DNA from: Macrostomum hystrix
Taxonomy: Eukaryota; Platyhelminthes; Macrostomidae
Reading direction: 5' to 3'
Assembly: GCA_950097015.1 (NCBI GenBank)
Contig: CATNEN010000029.1
Location: 1,364,001 to 1,428,000, forward strand
DNA: 64,000 bases
In this document: positions 22,101 through 35,100 of the stretch, piece by piece
Numbering within the stretch: the first letter of the stretch is position 1
How the letters are laid out: each line of letters opens with the position of its first letter
Program-made: the position numbers and the translations under genes
Notes under the pieces: model-generated
What the model was told of the DNA's origin: nothing
What the model saw: the letters and a program-made list of their open reading frames with translations, nothing else
Databases searched by the model: none

Positions 22101-25100
22101 TCTAGTATGATGGCTAGTGTCTGGTCTAGTATAATGGCTTATGTGGTCTAGTATGATGGCTAGTGTCTGGTCTAGTATAATGGCTTATGTGGTCTAGTAT
22201 GATGGCTAGTGTCTGGTCTAGTATAATGGCTTATGTGGTCTAGTATGATGGCTAGTATCTGGTCTAGTATGATGGCTAGTGTCTTGTCTAGTATGATGCT
22301 AAGGGTCTGTTCTAGTATGATGGCTAGTGTCTGGTCTAGTATGATGGCTTATGTGGTCTAGTATGATGGCTAGTGTCTGGTCTAGTATAATGGCTTATGT
22401 GGTCTAGTATGATGGCTAGTGTCTGGTCTAGTATAATGGCTTATGTGGTCTAGTATGATGGCTAGTGTCTGGTCTAGTATAATGGCTTATGTGGTCTAGT
22501 ATGATGGCTAGTGTCTGGTCTAGTATAATGGCTTATGTGGTCTAGTATGATGGCTAGTGTCTGGTCTAGTATAATGGCTTATGTGGTCTAGTATGATGGC
22601 TAGTGTCTGGTCTAGTATAATGGCTTATGTGGTCTAGTATGATGGCTAGTGTCTGGTCTAGTATAATGGCTTATGTTGGTCTAGTATGATGGCTAGTATC
22701 TGGTCTAGTATGATGGCTAGTGTCTTGTCTAGTATGATGGCTAGTGTCTGGTCTAGTATGATGGCTAGTGTCTGGTCTAGTATAATGGCTTATGTGGTCT
22801 AGTATGATGGCTAGTGTCTGGTCTAGTATAATGGCTTATGTGGTCTAGTATGATGGCTAGTATCTGGTCTAGTATGATGGCTAGTGTCTGGTCTAGTATG
22901 ATGGCTAGTGTCTGGTCTAGTATGATGGCTAGTGTCTTGTCTAGTATGATGCTAAGGGTCTGGTCTAGTATGATGGCTAGTATCTGGTCTAGTATGATGG
23001 CTAGTGTCTGGTCTAGTATGATGGCTAGTGTCTGGTCTAGTATGATGGCTAGTATCTGGTCTAGTATGATGGCTAGTGTCTGGTCTAGTATGATGGCTAG
23101 TATCTGGTCTAGTATGATGCTAAGGGTCTGTTCTAGTATGATGCTAAGGGTCTTGTCTAGTATGATGTCTAGTGTCTGGTCTAGTATGATGGCTAGTGTC
23201 TGGTCTAGTATGATGGCTAGTGTCTGGTCTAGTATAATGGCTTATGTGGTCTAGTATGATGGCTAGTGTCTGGTCTAGTATAATGGCTTATGTGGTCTAG
23301 TATGATGGCTAGTATCTGGTCTAGTATGATGGCTAGTGTCTTGTCTAGTATGATGCTAAGGGTCTGTTCTAGTATGATGGCTAGTATCTGGTCTAGTATG
23401 ATGGCTTATGTGGTCTAGTATGATGGCTAGTGTCTGGTCTAGTATAATGGCTTATGTGGTCTAGTATGATGGCTAGTGTCTGGTCTAGTATAATGGCTTA
23501 TGTGGTCTAGTATGATGGCTAGTGTCTGGTCTAGTATAATGGCTTATGTGGTCTAGTATGATGGCTAGTGTCTGGTCTAGTATAATGGCTTATGTGGTCT
23601 AGTATGATGGCTAGTGTCTGGTCTAGTATAATGGCTTATGTGGTCTAGTATGATGGCTAGTGTCTGGTCTAGTATAATGGCTTATGTGGTCTAGTATGAT
23701 GGCTAGTGTCTGGTCTAGTATAATGGCTTATGTGGTCTAGTATGATGGCTAGTATCTGGTCTAGTATGATGGCTAGTGTCTTGTCTAGTATGATGGCTAG
23801 TGTCTGGTCTAGTATGATGGCTAGTGTCTGGTCTAGTATAATGGCTTATGTGGTCTAGTATGATGGCTAGTGTCTGGTCTAGTATAATGGCTTATGTGGT
23901 CTAGTATGATGGCTAGTATCTGGTCTAGTATGATGGCTAGTGTCTGGTCTAGTATGATGGCTAGTGTCTGGTCTAGTATGATGGCTAGTGTCTTGTCTAG
24001 TATGATGCTAAGGGTCTGGTCTAGTATGATGGCTAGTATCTGGTCTAGTATGATGGCTAGTGTCTGGTCTAGTATGATGGCTAGTGTCTGGTCTAGTATG
24101 ATGGCTAGTATCTGGTCTAGTATGATGGCTAGTGTCTGGTCTAGTATGATGGCTAGTATCTGGTCTAGTATGATGCTAAGGGTCTGTTCTAGTATGATGC
24201 TAAGGGTCTTGTCTAGTATGATGTCTAGTGTCTGGTCTAGTATGATGGCTAGTGTCTGGTCTAGTATGATGGCTAGTGTCTGGTCTAGTATGATGGCTAG
24301 TATCTGGTCTAGTATGATGGCTAGTGTCTGGTCTAGTATAAAGGCTAGTGTCTGGTCTAGTATGATGTCTAGTGTCTGGTCTAGTATGATGGCTAGTGTC
24401 TGGTCTAGTATGATGGCTAGTATCTGGTCTAGTATGATGCTAAGGGTCTGGTCTAGTATGATGCTAAGGGTCTGTTCTAGTATGATGGCTAGTGTCTGGT
24501 CCAGTATGATGGCTAGTATCTGGTCTAGTATGATGGCTAGTGTCTGGTCTAGTATGATGGCTAGTATCTGGTCTAGTATGATGGCTAGTGTCTGGTCTAG
24601 TATAAAGGCTAGTGTCTGGTCTAGTATGATGTCTAGTGTCTGGTCTAGTATGATGGCTAGTGTCTGGTCTAGTATGATGGCTAGTATCTGGTCTAGTATG
24701 ATGCTAAGGGTCTGGTCTAGTATGATGCTAAGGGTCTGTTCTAGTATGATGGCTAGTGTCTGGTCTAGTATGATGGCTAGTGTCTTGTCTAGTATGATGC
24801 TAAGGGTCTGTTCTAGTATGATGGCTAGTGTCTGGTCTAGTATAATGGCTTATGTGGTCTAGTATGATGGCTAGTGTCTGGTCTAGTATAATGGCTTATG
24901 TGGTCTAGTATGATGGCTAGTGTCTGGTCTAGTATAGTGGCTTATGTGGTCTAGTATGATGGCTAGTGTCTGGTCTAGTATAATGGCTTATGTGGTCTAG
25001 TATGATGGCTAGTGTCTGGTCTAGTATAGTGGCTTATGTGGTCTAGTATGATGGCTAGTGTCTGGTCTAGTATAATGGCTTATGTGGTCTAGTATGATGG

Positions 25101-25252
25101 CTAGTGTCTGGTCTAGTATAATGGCTTATGTGGTCTAGTATGATGGCTAGTGTCTGGTCTAGTATAATGGCTTATGTGGTCTAGTATGATGGCTAGTGTC
25201 TGGTCTAGTATGATGGCTAGTATCTGCTCTATAGTATGATGGCTAGTGTCTG
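19128..25252. repeat. 6.1-kb minisatellite of a 24-bp unit with higher-order structure
   Basis: The basic unit is ATGATGGCTAGTGTCTGGTC followed by TAGT (24 bp, about 250 copies). Variants include GTATCT, ATAATT, ATAAAG, GCTAAGGGTC and a 22-bp form TATAATGGCTTATGTGGTCT plus AG. The 22-bp form alternates with the 24-bp form as a 46-bp dimer, for example at 22090-22670, 23400-23730 and 24850-25190. Longer blocks are themselves duplicated: about 988 bp apart (19361-20060 against 20349-21050) and about 1,056 bp apart (22180-23254 against 23240-24310). Open frames reading MMASVWSS repeats are broken at every 22-bp unit and at GAGCGTATG junctions, so they are not genes. Confidence 0.95.
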
Positions 25253-26107
25253 ATGTAGTTTTTGAGCTACATCAAAGGTTTTGGAGTATATATTTTACGG
25301 TACACGTCAAACAAGCCCTGTCAAACAGCCACTTATTATTCAGGCATTGTTGCTACAAAACTCGTGCAACGAATATTTTTAAGCGGCATGTGCCTAGCAT
25401 TATTGTTTACCAATAAAACAGCTCAGTTATCTAGACCAGTTGAGACATTAAGGGGTTTTCTGTACTACCTATAGACTTATTGCAGACTATCATTTCAATG
25501 GTTTTCACGTGTGCGCCCCGAAAGCCATAAAAAAGAATTGTCTTCATCTTGTCTAGCCGATAGTCTCTTCAATTTGCAGCATCGAAACTGTTGTTGTTTT
25601 GCATTTTCTTCAACGAAAACGTGCCCCAGCTACTCACGTGCACATTGTTGCTGCTGCTGCGTTAATGCTCGGTGCTATGCTCAAGTTTGCTCAAAAACAC
25701 TCTACTGTGGTTGAGCTTTAGTTAGATAAACTAGTCTTATGGCACAATAGGTGAAGGGCGTTGCTGCATGGAAGAGCCTGTCAGGTGTGCTGGGGAGTCG
25801 CTCGAGTGGCGAGATGCGCCTCCATTGTTGTGGCTCCCGTCGCACGTTTTCTGCTCTGACTCGTGTCGAAGCAGCATGGACACGAGGCCCCCCCCTGCTC
25901 GGCTCAGCTATTTGTGTCTCATACTCCTTCTGTTTTTGAGCCACCTATGGGTAAGGGCAGTTGTTGGTAGTGAAGCACACACACACGGTATATTCCACTA
26001 TATTTATTTGTTTTCCACGACCTTAAAAGCACAAAAGCGCGACGGCGCTGCAGTTTTGTCGATTAGAAAACGATTAAGAACTTCGATCTTCGACTTCGCC
26101 TTTCGAC
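25253..26107. other. Upstream region of the repeat-protein gene; possible alternative first exon
   Basis: It is mostly unremarkable. At 25876-25950 an ATG opens a short frame with a strongly hydrophobic leader (LCLILLLFLSHLW) ending at a consensus donor GTAAGG (25951). This could be an alternative signal-peptide exon, because it also joins in phase to the exon at 26780, or it could belong to something else. No other feature was seen. Confidence 0.35.
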
Positions 26108-29100
26108 ATGAGGCTCCCAGGCCTCAATTTGGTGAGTCCATGCCGTTTTGTTGGTAGGTTTTCTCATTTTCCTGACTTGTTAAGCTTCTTTTTGTGGCCA
26201 GTTTCCTTCATTTCCTTCCTCTGATTGAGGTTGGTATCAGAAAATCTTCCCTGATTAGGCGGTCCGAAACGATACATCAGATTTTCGTTTGCGCTCAAGA
26301 GAAAATCACTCCAGAGCTCTAAGCTGTGTTGATAATGTCATTTAGACTCATCAACTTCTTTTTGAGTCCATAGTAGCGAAACAGCTGCGTGAGAACGCAA
26401 CACTTGGGAGGGGAGGGAAATGAGCTGAGGTCACCTGGCCGGGTTGCTATGGTTTTAACTACGAGTGCATAACAGCGAAAATCTGTTTGTATGCATGTTA
26501 TTGGACGCACTGTAACGAGTGTATTGTCCTCGTCATTTTTTGACATTAGGACTCGAAGCAAGCGAGGAGGCAATTCTGCTCATTTCGCTGACTCCTGAGC
26601 ACACGCGAACAAAGATACTGTACGCAGTCACAAGCTCACATAGGTGTTGTACATGTTGCCCTGACTTTCTCGTCATCAATGAGAAAGGCGTTGGCCCTCA
26701 ATGGCGTAAATTGCATTGTAAATTGCAATGTATGAGTGTAAACGAGCGTTTACTAAATTATGCACTCTCCGATCTGCAGCAGCTTCCGGCCATCCTGGCG
26801 CTGATGTTATTCGCATTGGCATCCTACGCCGCTAGCACCGCGGATGAGCCGACCACGTACACTGAGACGGTAATTACTGAGGGAGCGCCTGAGGTGTCAA
26901 GCAGCCACATTGAAGTGGTGGAGCACAGCGGCTGGAGGTGAGAGAGCTGGTACTAAAGATGTCGGTTAGTCGGTTATTCGGTTTTGAGAGCTATCGAGAA
27001 GTAGGCGGTGGGTATTTGAAATACCCCCATGGTCTACTGTTAGCTAACTGCAAAGTGTCTTCGTTAAATCGCTTTCTGGTATGAGTTCTTTTAGTGATGC
27101 CGAAACACGCGAACCGTCTACTTGCAGCTCGAGCGTCAAGGATTTTCTAAAAGATTCCAAGATCAGCGACATGCCTATGAGCGATCTCGGTGGCAGCCTG
27201 GTACTGGCCGTGGACAAAACTGCCGTCTCCAAGACATTGAAGAAGTACATCATGGACGCCATGAAGAGGCTCCCAGTGAATTCTAAGGGCATCAAGATTG
27301 GCTTTGTGGAGTACACGGACCGGCCGTACACAGTTGTGTCTCTGAAGGAGGTAAGCCTGAAACTAAACGACTAGAGAGCAGTTTAAAATGGAGTGATTGT
27401 TCAATTTACAGTTCCGGCCAGTACATTGATATCTAATGTTGTATAAAAACATGCTCTGATCTGTAGGGCGCGTCACTGGAACAAGTCATGGCCAAGCTCG
27501 ACCAGGAGCTGCAGTCAAAGAGTTCCCACTCAAAGACAGACGTCAAGGTGTTTGACTACGTCGGACTACAGGCCGCCTATAACGAGCTGCAAAAGTTCAG
27601 CCCGTCCACCAAGCCGCGGATTGTGATGCTGATCAGCTCCGGGAAGGACGCTGACAAGAAGAAGTCTGACGAATTGCGCGAAAAGCTGGCGAAGGAGTTT
27701 ATCAGCCTCTCCGAGGTTGTTGTCGACTCCTCCAGGTGAGCTCTATTTAGTGGCGCAAACAGATCCTTCGAGCATGTTCAAACTCATTGCAATAAATTTT
27801 CCACTAAAATTCGAACCTTTCAGTGGCAGCTTCGGCGTCATTGAAAGCGGCAAAACGACGTCGACAGATGAGACAATCCACGAGAGCTCTTTCATAACCA
27901 GCCTTCTAAAGTCTTACAGTAAGTTTTGGCTTTGCTTCAGAGCGACTGATCTCTGATTTGGTCGTCATGAGACAAAATATTTTTTCACTGATGTTTCAAA
28001 AATGATTTCAGGCCACTCCACAATCCAGTACTACAAGAAGCTCTATGGCGAGGTGTGGGAGTTCTACATAATGCTGAAGCACTACAAAAAGATTTACCCC
28101 ACGGATTGGATTACGCACTTAAAGACATGGTTTAGCAACAAGTACGGCAGCTCCGCCAAGTTTGAAAGTTATTTGCATCGCGCAAAAGATGAGTCGGGCA
28201 CAATCTCTCCAGAGGAGCAGAAGAAAAAAGAATTCAAAGATAAGTACGGATCCGAGTGGGAAAATCACTTCCTGATTTGGAAGTACAAGAAGCAATTCGG
28301 CTCTAAGTGGGAAGAGCACTACGAGCAGCACACAATGAAGAAAAAGTATGGAAAAAACTGGTTCTCGGAGTGGGAGAAGCTGCGTTTCAAAAAGAAATAC
28401 GGAGGCAAATGGGAGCCACATTATGTTAAATGGTACTTTAAAAAGTACCGTGGAGCAACCTGGATTTACAGCTGGATGAAATGGCAGTTCAGGCAAAAGC
28501 ACAAAGAAGGCAGCAAAGCATATATCAATAATTTCATGCGATGGTACTACAAGTACACGAAAAAAGGCGACAAGGAGTTTAGCAAATGGAAATCAACAAT
28601 GAAAGCCCTATCGCCTAACGAAATAGAAAAGAGATTCAGATGGTTCTACTACAACCTTGTGTTCCAGAAAAAGCAAGCTTTAATAAAGTACAACAAATGG
28701 TTCTATCGAAAAACGCTCGGAAAAAAGTACATCGTAAAATACAACCAGTGGCTCAAACAAATAAACAAAAACACAAACTGGATCAAAGATTTCAAGAAGA
28801 TGCAGTCAAAACTGTCATTCAACTTAAAATGGAACACGAAAAAAAGCAAGACAGAGAAGAAGTCAGTAATCTGGTTTATTAAGCACTACGGACGCAACTG
28901 GCGCTGGTACTACCAGAGAGTGATCTACCGTCGTCGCTTCGGAGCCAAGTGGCGTGTGCACTTCAACAAGTGGCAGAAGACCGTGTGGAAGAAGCCCGCT
29001 CCGAAACGCCGTCGCATTGTCGTGCACAAGGTCACATGGTACAGGAAGCGCTACGGACGCAACTGGCGCTGGTACTACCAGAGAGTGATCTACCGTCGTC

Positions 29101-32100
29101 GCTTCGGAGCCAAGTGGCGTGTGCACTTCAACAAGTGGCAGAAGACCGTGTGGAAGAAGCCTGCTCCGAAACGCCGTCGCATTGTCTTGCACAAGGTCAC
29201 ATGGTACAGGAAGCGCTACGGACGCAACTGGCGCTGGTACTACCAGAGAGTGATCTACCGTCGTCGCTTCGGAGCCAAGTGGCGTGTGCACTTCAACAAG
29301 TGGCAGAAGACCGTGTGGAAGAAGCCCGCTCCGAAACGCCGTCGCATTGTCGTGCACAAGGTCACATGGTACAGGAAGCGCTACGGACGCAACTGGCGCT
29401 GGTACTACCAGAGAGTGATCTACCGTCGTCGCTTCGGAGCCAAGTGGCGTGTGCACTTCAACAAGTGGCAGAAGACCGTGTGGAAGAAGCCCGCTCCGAA
29501 ACGCCGTCGCATTGTCGTGCACAAGGTCACATGGTACAGGAAGCGCTACGGACGCAACTGGCGCTGGTACTACCAGAGAGTGATCTACCGTCGTCGCTTC
29601 GGAGCCAAGTGGCGTGTGCACTTCAACAAGTGGCAGAAGACCGTGTGGAAGAAGCCCGCTCCGAAACGCCGTCGTATTGTCGTGCACAAGGTCACATGGT
29701 ACAGGAAGCGCTACGGACGCAACTGGCGCTGGTACTACCAGAGAGTGATCTACCGTCGTCGCTTCGGAGCCAAGTGGCGTGTGCACTTCAACAAGTGGCA
29801 GAAGACCGTGTGGAAGAAGCCCGCTCCGAAACGCCGTCGCATTGTCGTGCACAAGGTCACATGGTACAGGAAGCGCTACGGACGCAACTGGCGCTGGTAC
29901 TACCAGAGAGTGATCTACCGTCGTCGCTTCGGAGCCAAGTGGCGTGTGCACTTCAACAAGTGGCAGAAGACCGTGTGGAAGAAGCCCGCTCCGAAACGCC
30001 GTCGTATTGTCGTGCACAAGGTCACATGGTACAGGAAGCGCTACGGACGCAACTGGCGCTGGTACTACCAGAGAGTGATCTACCGTCGTCGCTTCGGAGC
30101 CAAGTGGCGTGTGCACTTCAACAAGTGGCAGAAGACCGTGTGGAAGAAGCCCGCTCCGAAACGCCGTCGCATTGTCGTGCACAAGGTCACATGGTACAGG
30201 AAGCACTACGGACGCAACTGGCGCTGGTACTACCAGAGAGTGATCTACCGTCGTCGCTTCGGAGCCAAGTGGCGTGTGCACTTCAACAAGTGGCAGAAGA
30301 CCGTGTGGAAGAAGCCCGCTCCGAAACGCCGTCGCATTGTCGTGCACAAGGTCACATGGTACAGGAAGCGCTACGGACGCAACTGGCGCTGGTACTACCA
30401 GAGAGTGATCTACCGTCGTCGCTTCGGAGCCAAGTGGCGTGTGCACTTCAACAAGTGGCAGAAGACCGTGTGGAAGAAGCCTGCTCCGAAACGCCGTCGC
30501 ATTGTCGTGCACAAGGTCACATGGTACAGGAAGCGCTACGGACGCAACTGGCGCTGGTACTACCAGAGAGTGATCTACCGTCGTCGCTTCGGAGCCAAGT
30601 GGCGTGTGCACTTCAACAAGTGGCAGAAGACCGTGTGGAAGAAGCCCGCTCCGAAACGCCGTCGCATTGTCGTGCACAAGGTCACATGGTACAGGAAGCG
30701 CTACGGACGCAACTGGCGCTGGTACTACCAGAGAGTGATCTACCGTCGTCGCTTCGGAGCCAAGTGGCGTGTGCACTTCAACAAGTGGCAGAAGACCGTG
30801 TGGAAGAAGCCCGCTCCGAAACGCCGTCGCATTGTCGTGCACAAGGTCACATGGTACAGGAAGCGCTACGGACGCAACTGGCGCTGGTACTACCAGAGAG
30901 TGATCTACCGTCGTCGCTTCGGAGCCAAGTGGCGTGTGCACTTCAACAAGTGGCAGAAGACCGTGTGGAAGAAGCCCGCTCCGAAACGCCGTCGCATTGT
31001 CGTGCACAAGGTCACATGGTACAGGAAGCGCTACGGACGCAACTGGCGCTGGTACTACCAGAGAGTGATCTACCGTCGTCGCTTCGGAGCCAAGTGGCGT
31101 GTGCACTTCAACAAGTGGCAGAAGACCGTGTGGAAGAAGCCCGCTCCGAAACGCCGTCGCATTGTCGTGCACAAGGTCACATGGTACAGGAAGCGCTACG
31201 GACGCAACTGGCGCTGGTACTACCAGAGAGTGATCTACCGTCGTCGCTTCGGAGCCAAGTGGCGTGTGCACTTCAACAAGTGGCAGAAGACCGTGTGGAA
31301 GAAGCCCGCTCCGAAACGCCGTCGCATTGTCGTGCACAAGGTCACATGGTACAGGAAGCGCTACGGACGCAACTGGCGCTGGTACTACCAGAGAGTGATC
31401 TACCGTCGTCGCTTCGGAGCCAAGTGGCGTGTGCACTTCAACAAGTGGCAGAAGACCGTGTGGAAGAAGCCTGCTCCGAAACGCCGTCGCATTGTCGTGC
31501 ACAAGGTCACATGGTACAGGAAGCGCTACGGACGCAACTGGCGCTGGTACTACCAGAGAGTGATCTACCGTCGTCGCTTCGGAGCCAAGTGGCGTGTGCA
31601 CTTCAACAAGTGGCAGAAGACCGTGTGGAAGAAGCCCGCTCCGAAACGCCGTCGCATTGTCGTGCACAAGGTCACATGGTACAGGAAGCGCTACGGACGC
31701 AACTGGCGCTGGTACTACCAGAGAGTGATCTACCGTCGTCGCTTCGGAGCCAAGTGGCGTGTGCACTTCAACAAGTGGCAGAAGACCGTGTGGAAGAAGC
31801 CCGCTCCGAAACGCCGTCGCATTGTCGTGCACAAGGTCACATGGTACAGGAAGCGCTACGGACGCAACTGGCGCTGGTACTACCAGAGAGTGATCTACCG
31901 TCGTCGCTTCGGAGCCAAGTGGCGTGTGCACTTCAACAAGTGGCAGAAGACCGTGTGGAAGAAGCCCGCTCCGAAACGCCGTCGCATTGTCGTGCACAAG
32001 GTCACATGGTACAGGAAGCGCTACGGACGCAACTGGCGCTGGTACTACCAGAGAGTGATCTACCGTCGTCGCTTCGGAGCCAAGTGGCGTGTGCACTTCA

Positions 32101-35100
32101 ACAAGTGGCAGAAGACCGTGTGGAAGAAGCCCGCTCCGAAACGCCGTCGCATTGTCGTGCACAAGGTCACATGGTACAGGAAGCGCTACGGACGCAACTG
32201 GCGCTGGTACTACCAGAGAGTGATCTACCGTCGTCGCTTCGGAGCCAAGTGGCGTGTGCACTTCAACAAGTGGCAGAAGACCGTGTGGAAGAAGCCCGCT
32301 CCGAAACGCCGTCGCATTGTCGTGCACAAGGTCACATGGTACAGGAAGCGCTACGGACGCAACTGGCGCTGGTACTACCAGAGAGTGATCTACCGTCGTC
32401 GCTTCGGAGCCAAGTGGCGTGTGCACTTCAACAAGTGGCAGAAGACCGTGTGGAAGAAGCCCGCTCCGAAACGCCGTCGCATTGTCGTGCACAAGGTCAC
32501 ATGGTACAGGAAGCGCTACGGACGCAACTGGCGCTGGTACTACCAGAGAGTGATCTACCGTCGTCGCTTCGGAGCCAAGTGGCGTGTGCACTTCAACAAG
32601 TGGCAGAAGACCGTGTGGAAGAAGCCCGCTCCGAAACGCCGTCGCATTGTCGTGCACAAGGTCACATGGTACAGGAAGCGCTACGGACGCAACTGGCGCT
32701 GGTACTACCAGAGAGTGATCTACCGTCGTCGCTTCGGAGCCAAGTGGCGTGTGCACTTCAACAAGTGGCAGAAGACCGTGTGGAAGAAGCCCGCTCCGAA
32801 ACGCCGTCGCATTGTCGTGCACAAGGTCACATGGTACAGGAAGCGCTACGGACGCAACTGGCGCTGGTACTACCAGAGAGTGATCTACCGTCGTCGCTTC
32901 GGAGCCAAGTGGCGTGTGCACTTCAACAAGTGGCAGAAGACCGTGTGGAAGAAGCCCGCTCCGAAACGCCGTCGCATTGTCGTGCACAAGGTCACATGGT
33001 ACAGGAAGCGCTACGGACGCAACTGGCGCTGGTACTACCAGAGAGTGATCTACCGTCGTCGCTTCGGAGCCAAGTGGCGTGTGCACTTCAACAAGTGGCA
33101 GAAGACCGTGTGGAAGAAGCCCGCTCCGAAACGCCGTCGCATTGTCGTGCACAAGGTCACATGGTACAGGAAGCGCTACGGACGCAACTGGCGCTGGTAC
33201 TACCAGAGAGTGATCTACCGTCGTCGCTTCGGAGCCAAGTGGCGTGTGCACTTCAACAAGTGGCAGAAGACCGTGTGGAAGAAGCCCGCTCCGAAACGCC
33301 GTCGCATTGTCGTGCACAAGGTCACATGGTACAGGAAGCGCTACGGACGCAACTGGCGCTGGTACTACCAGAGAGTGATCTACCGTCGTCGCTTCGGAGC
33401 CAAGTGGCGTGTGCACTTCAACAAGTGGCAGAAGACCGTGTGGAAGAAGCCCGCTCCGAAACGCCGTCGCATTGTCGTGCACAAGGTCACATGGTACAGG
33501 AAGCGCTACGGACGCAACTGGCGCTGGTACTACCAGAGAGTGATCTACCGTCGTCGCTTCGGAGCCAAGTGGCGTGTGCACTTCAACAAGTGGCAGAAGA
33601 CCGTGTGGAAGAAGCCCGCTCCGAAACGCCGTCGCATTGTCGTGCACAAGGTCACATGGTACAGGAAGCGCTACGGACGCAACTGGCGCTGGTACTACCA
33701 GAGAGTGATCTACCGTCGTCGCTTCGGAGCCAAGTGGCGTGTGCACTTCAACAAGTGGCAGAAGACCGTGTGGAAGAAGCCCGCTCCGAAACGCCGTCGC
33801 ATTGTCGTGCACAAGGTCACATGGTACAGGAAGCGCTACGGACGCAACTGGCGCTGGTACTACCAGAGAGTGATCTACCGTCGTCGCTACGGAGCCAAGT
33901 GGCGTGTGCACTTCAACAAGTGGCAGAAGACCGTGTGGAAGAAGCCCGCTCCGAAACGCCGTCGCATTGTCGTGCACAAGGTCACATGGTACAGGAAGCG
34001 CTACGGACGCAACTGGCGCTGGTACTACCAGAGAGTGATCTACCGTCGTCGCTTCGGAGCCAAGTGGCGTGTGCACTTCAACAAGTGGCAGAAGACCGTG
34101 TGGAAGAAGCCCGCTCCGAAACGCCGTCGCATTGTCGTGCACAAGGTCACATGGTACAGGAAGCGCTACGGACGCAACTGGCGCTGGTACTACCAGAGAG
34201 TGATCTACCGTCGTCGCTTCGGAGCCAAGTGGCGTGTGCACTTCAACAAGTGGCAGAAGACCGTGTGGAAGAAGCCCGCTCCGAAACGCCGTCGCATTGT
34301 CGTGCACAAGGTCACATGGTACAGGAAGCGCTACGGACGCAACTGGCGCTGGTACTACCAGAGAGTGATCTACCGTCGTCGCTTACGGAGCCAAGTGGCG
34401 TGTGCACTTCAACAAGTGGCAGAAGACCGTGTGGAAGAAGCCCGCTCCGAAACGCCGTCGCATTGTCGTGCACAAGGTCACATGGTACAGGAAGCGCTAC
34501 GGACGCAACTGGCGCTGGTACTACCAGAGAGTGATCTACCGTCGTCGCTTCGGAGCCAAGTGGCGTGTGCACTTCAACAAGTGGCAGAAGACCGTGTGGA
34601 AGAAGCCCGCTCCGAAACGCCGTCGCATTGTCGTGCACAAGGTCACATGGTACAGGAAGCGCTACGGACGCAACTGGCGCTGGTACTACCAGAGAGTGAT
34701 CTACCGTCGTCGCTTCGGAGCCAAGTGGCGTGTGCACTTCAACAAGTGGCAGAAGACCGTGTGGAAGAAGCCCGCTCCGAAACGCCGTCGCATTGTCGTG
34801 CACAAGGTCACATGGTACAGGAAGCGCTACGGACGCAACTGGCGCTGGTACTACCAGAGAGTGATCTACCGTCGTCGCTTCGGAGCCAAGTGGCGTGTGC
34901 ACTTCAACAAGTGGCAGAAGACCGTGTGGAAGAAGCCCGCTCCGAAACGCCGTCGCATTGTCGTGCACAAGGTCACATGGTACAGGAAGCGCTACGGACG
35001 CAACTGGCGCTGGTACTACCAGAGAGTGATCTACCGTCGTCGCTTCGGAGCCAAGTGGCGTGTGCACTTCAACAAGTGGCAGAAGACCGTGTGGAAGAAG

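Noticed and set aside
19106-24862. Series of plus-strand open frames reading MMASVWSS repeats (up to 322 codons)
   Set aside because: They begin and end wherever a 22-bp variant or GAGCGTATG junction shifts frame, with no unique domain or leader; they are products of the 24-bp satellite.
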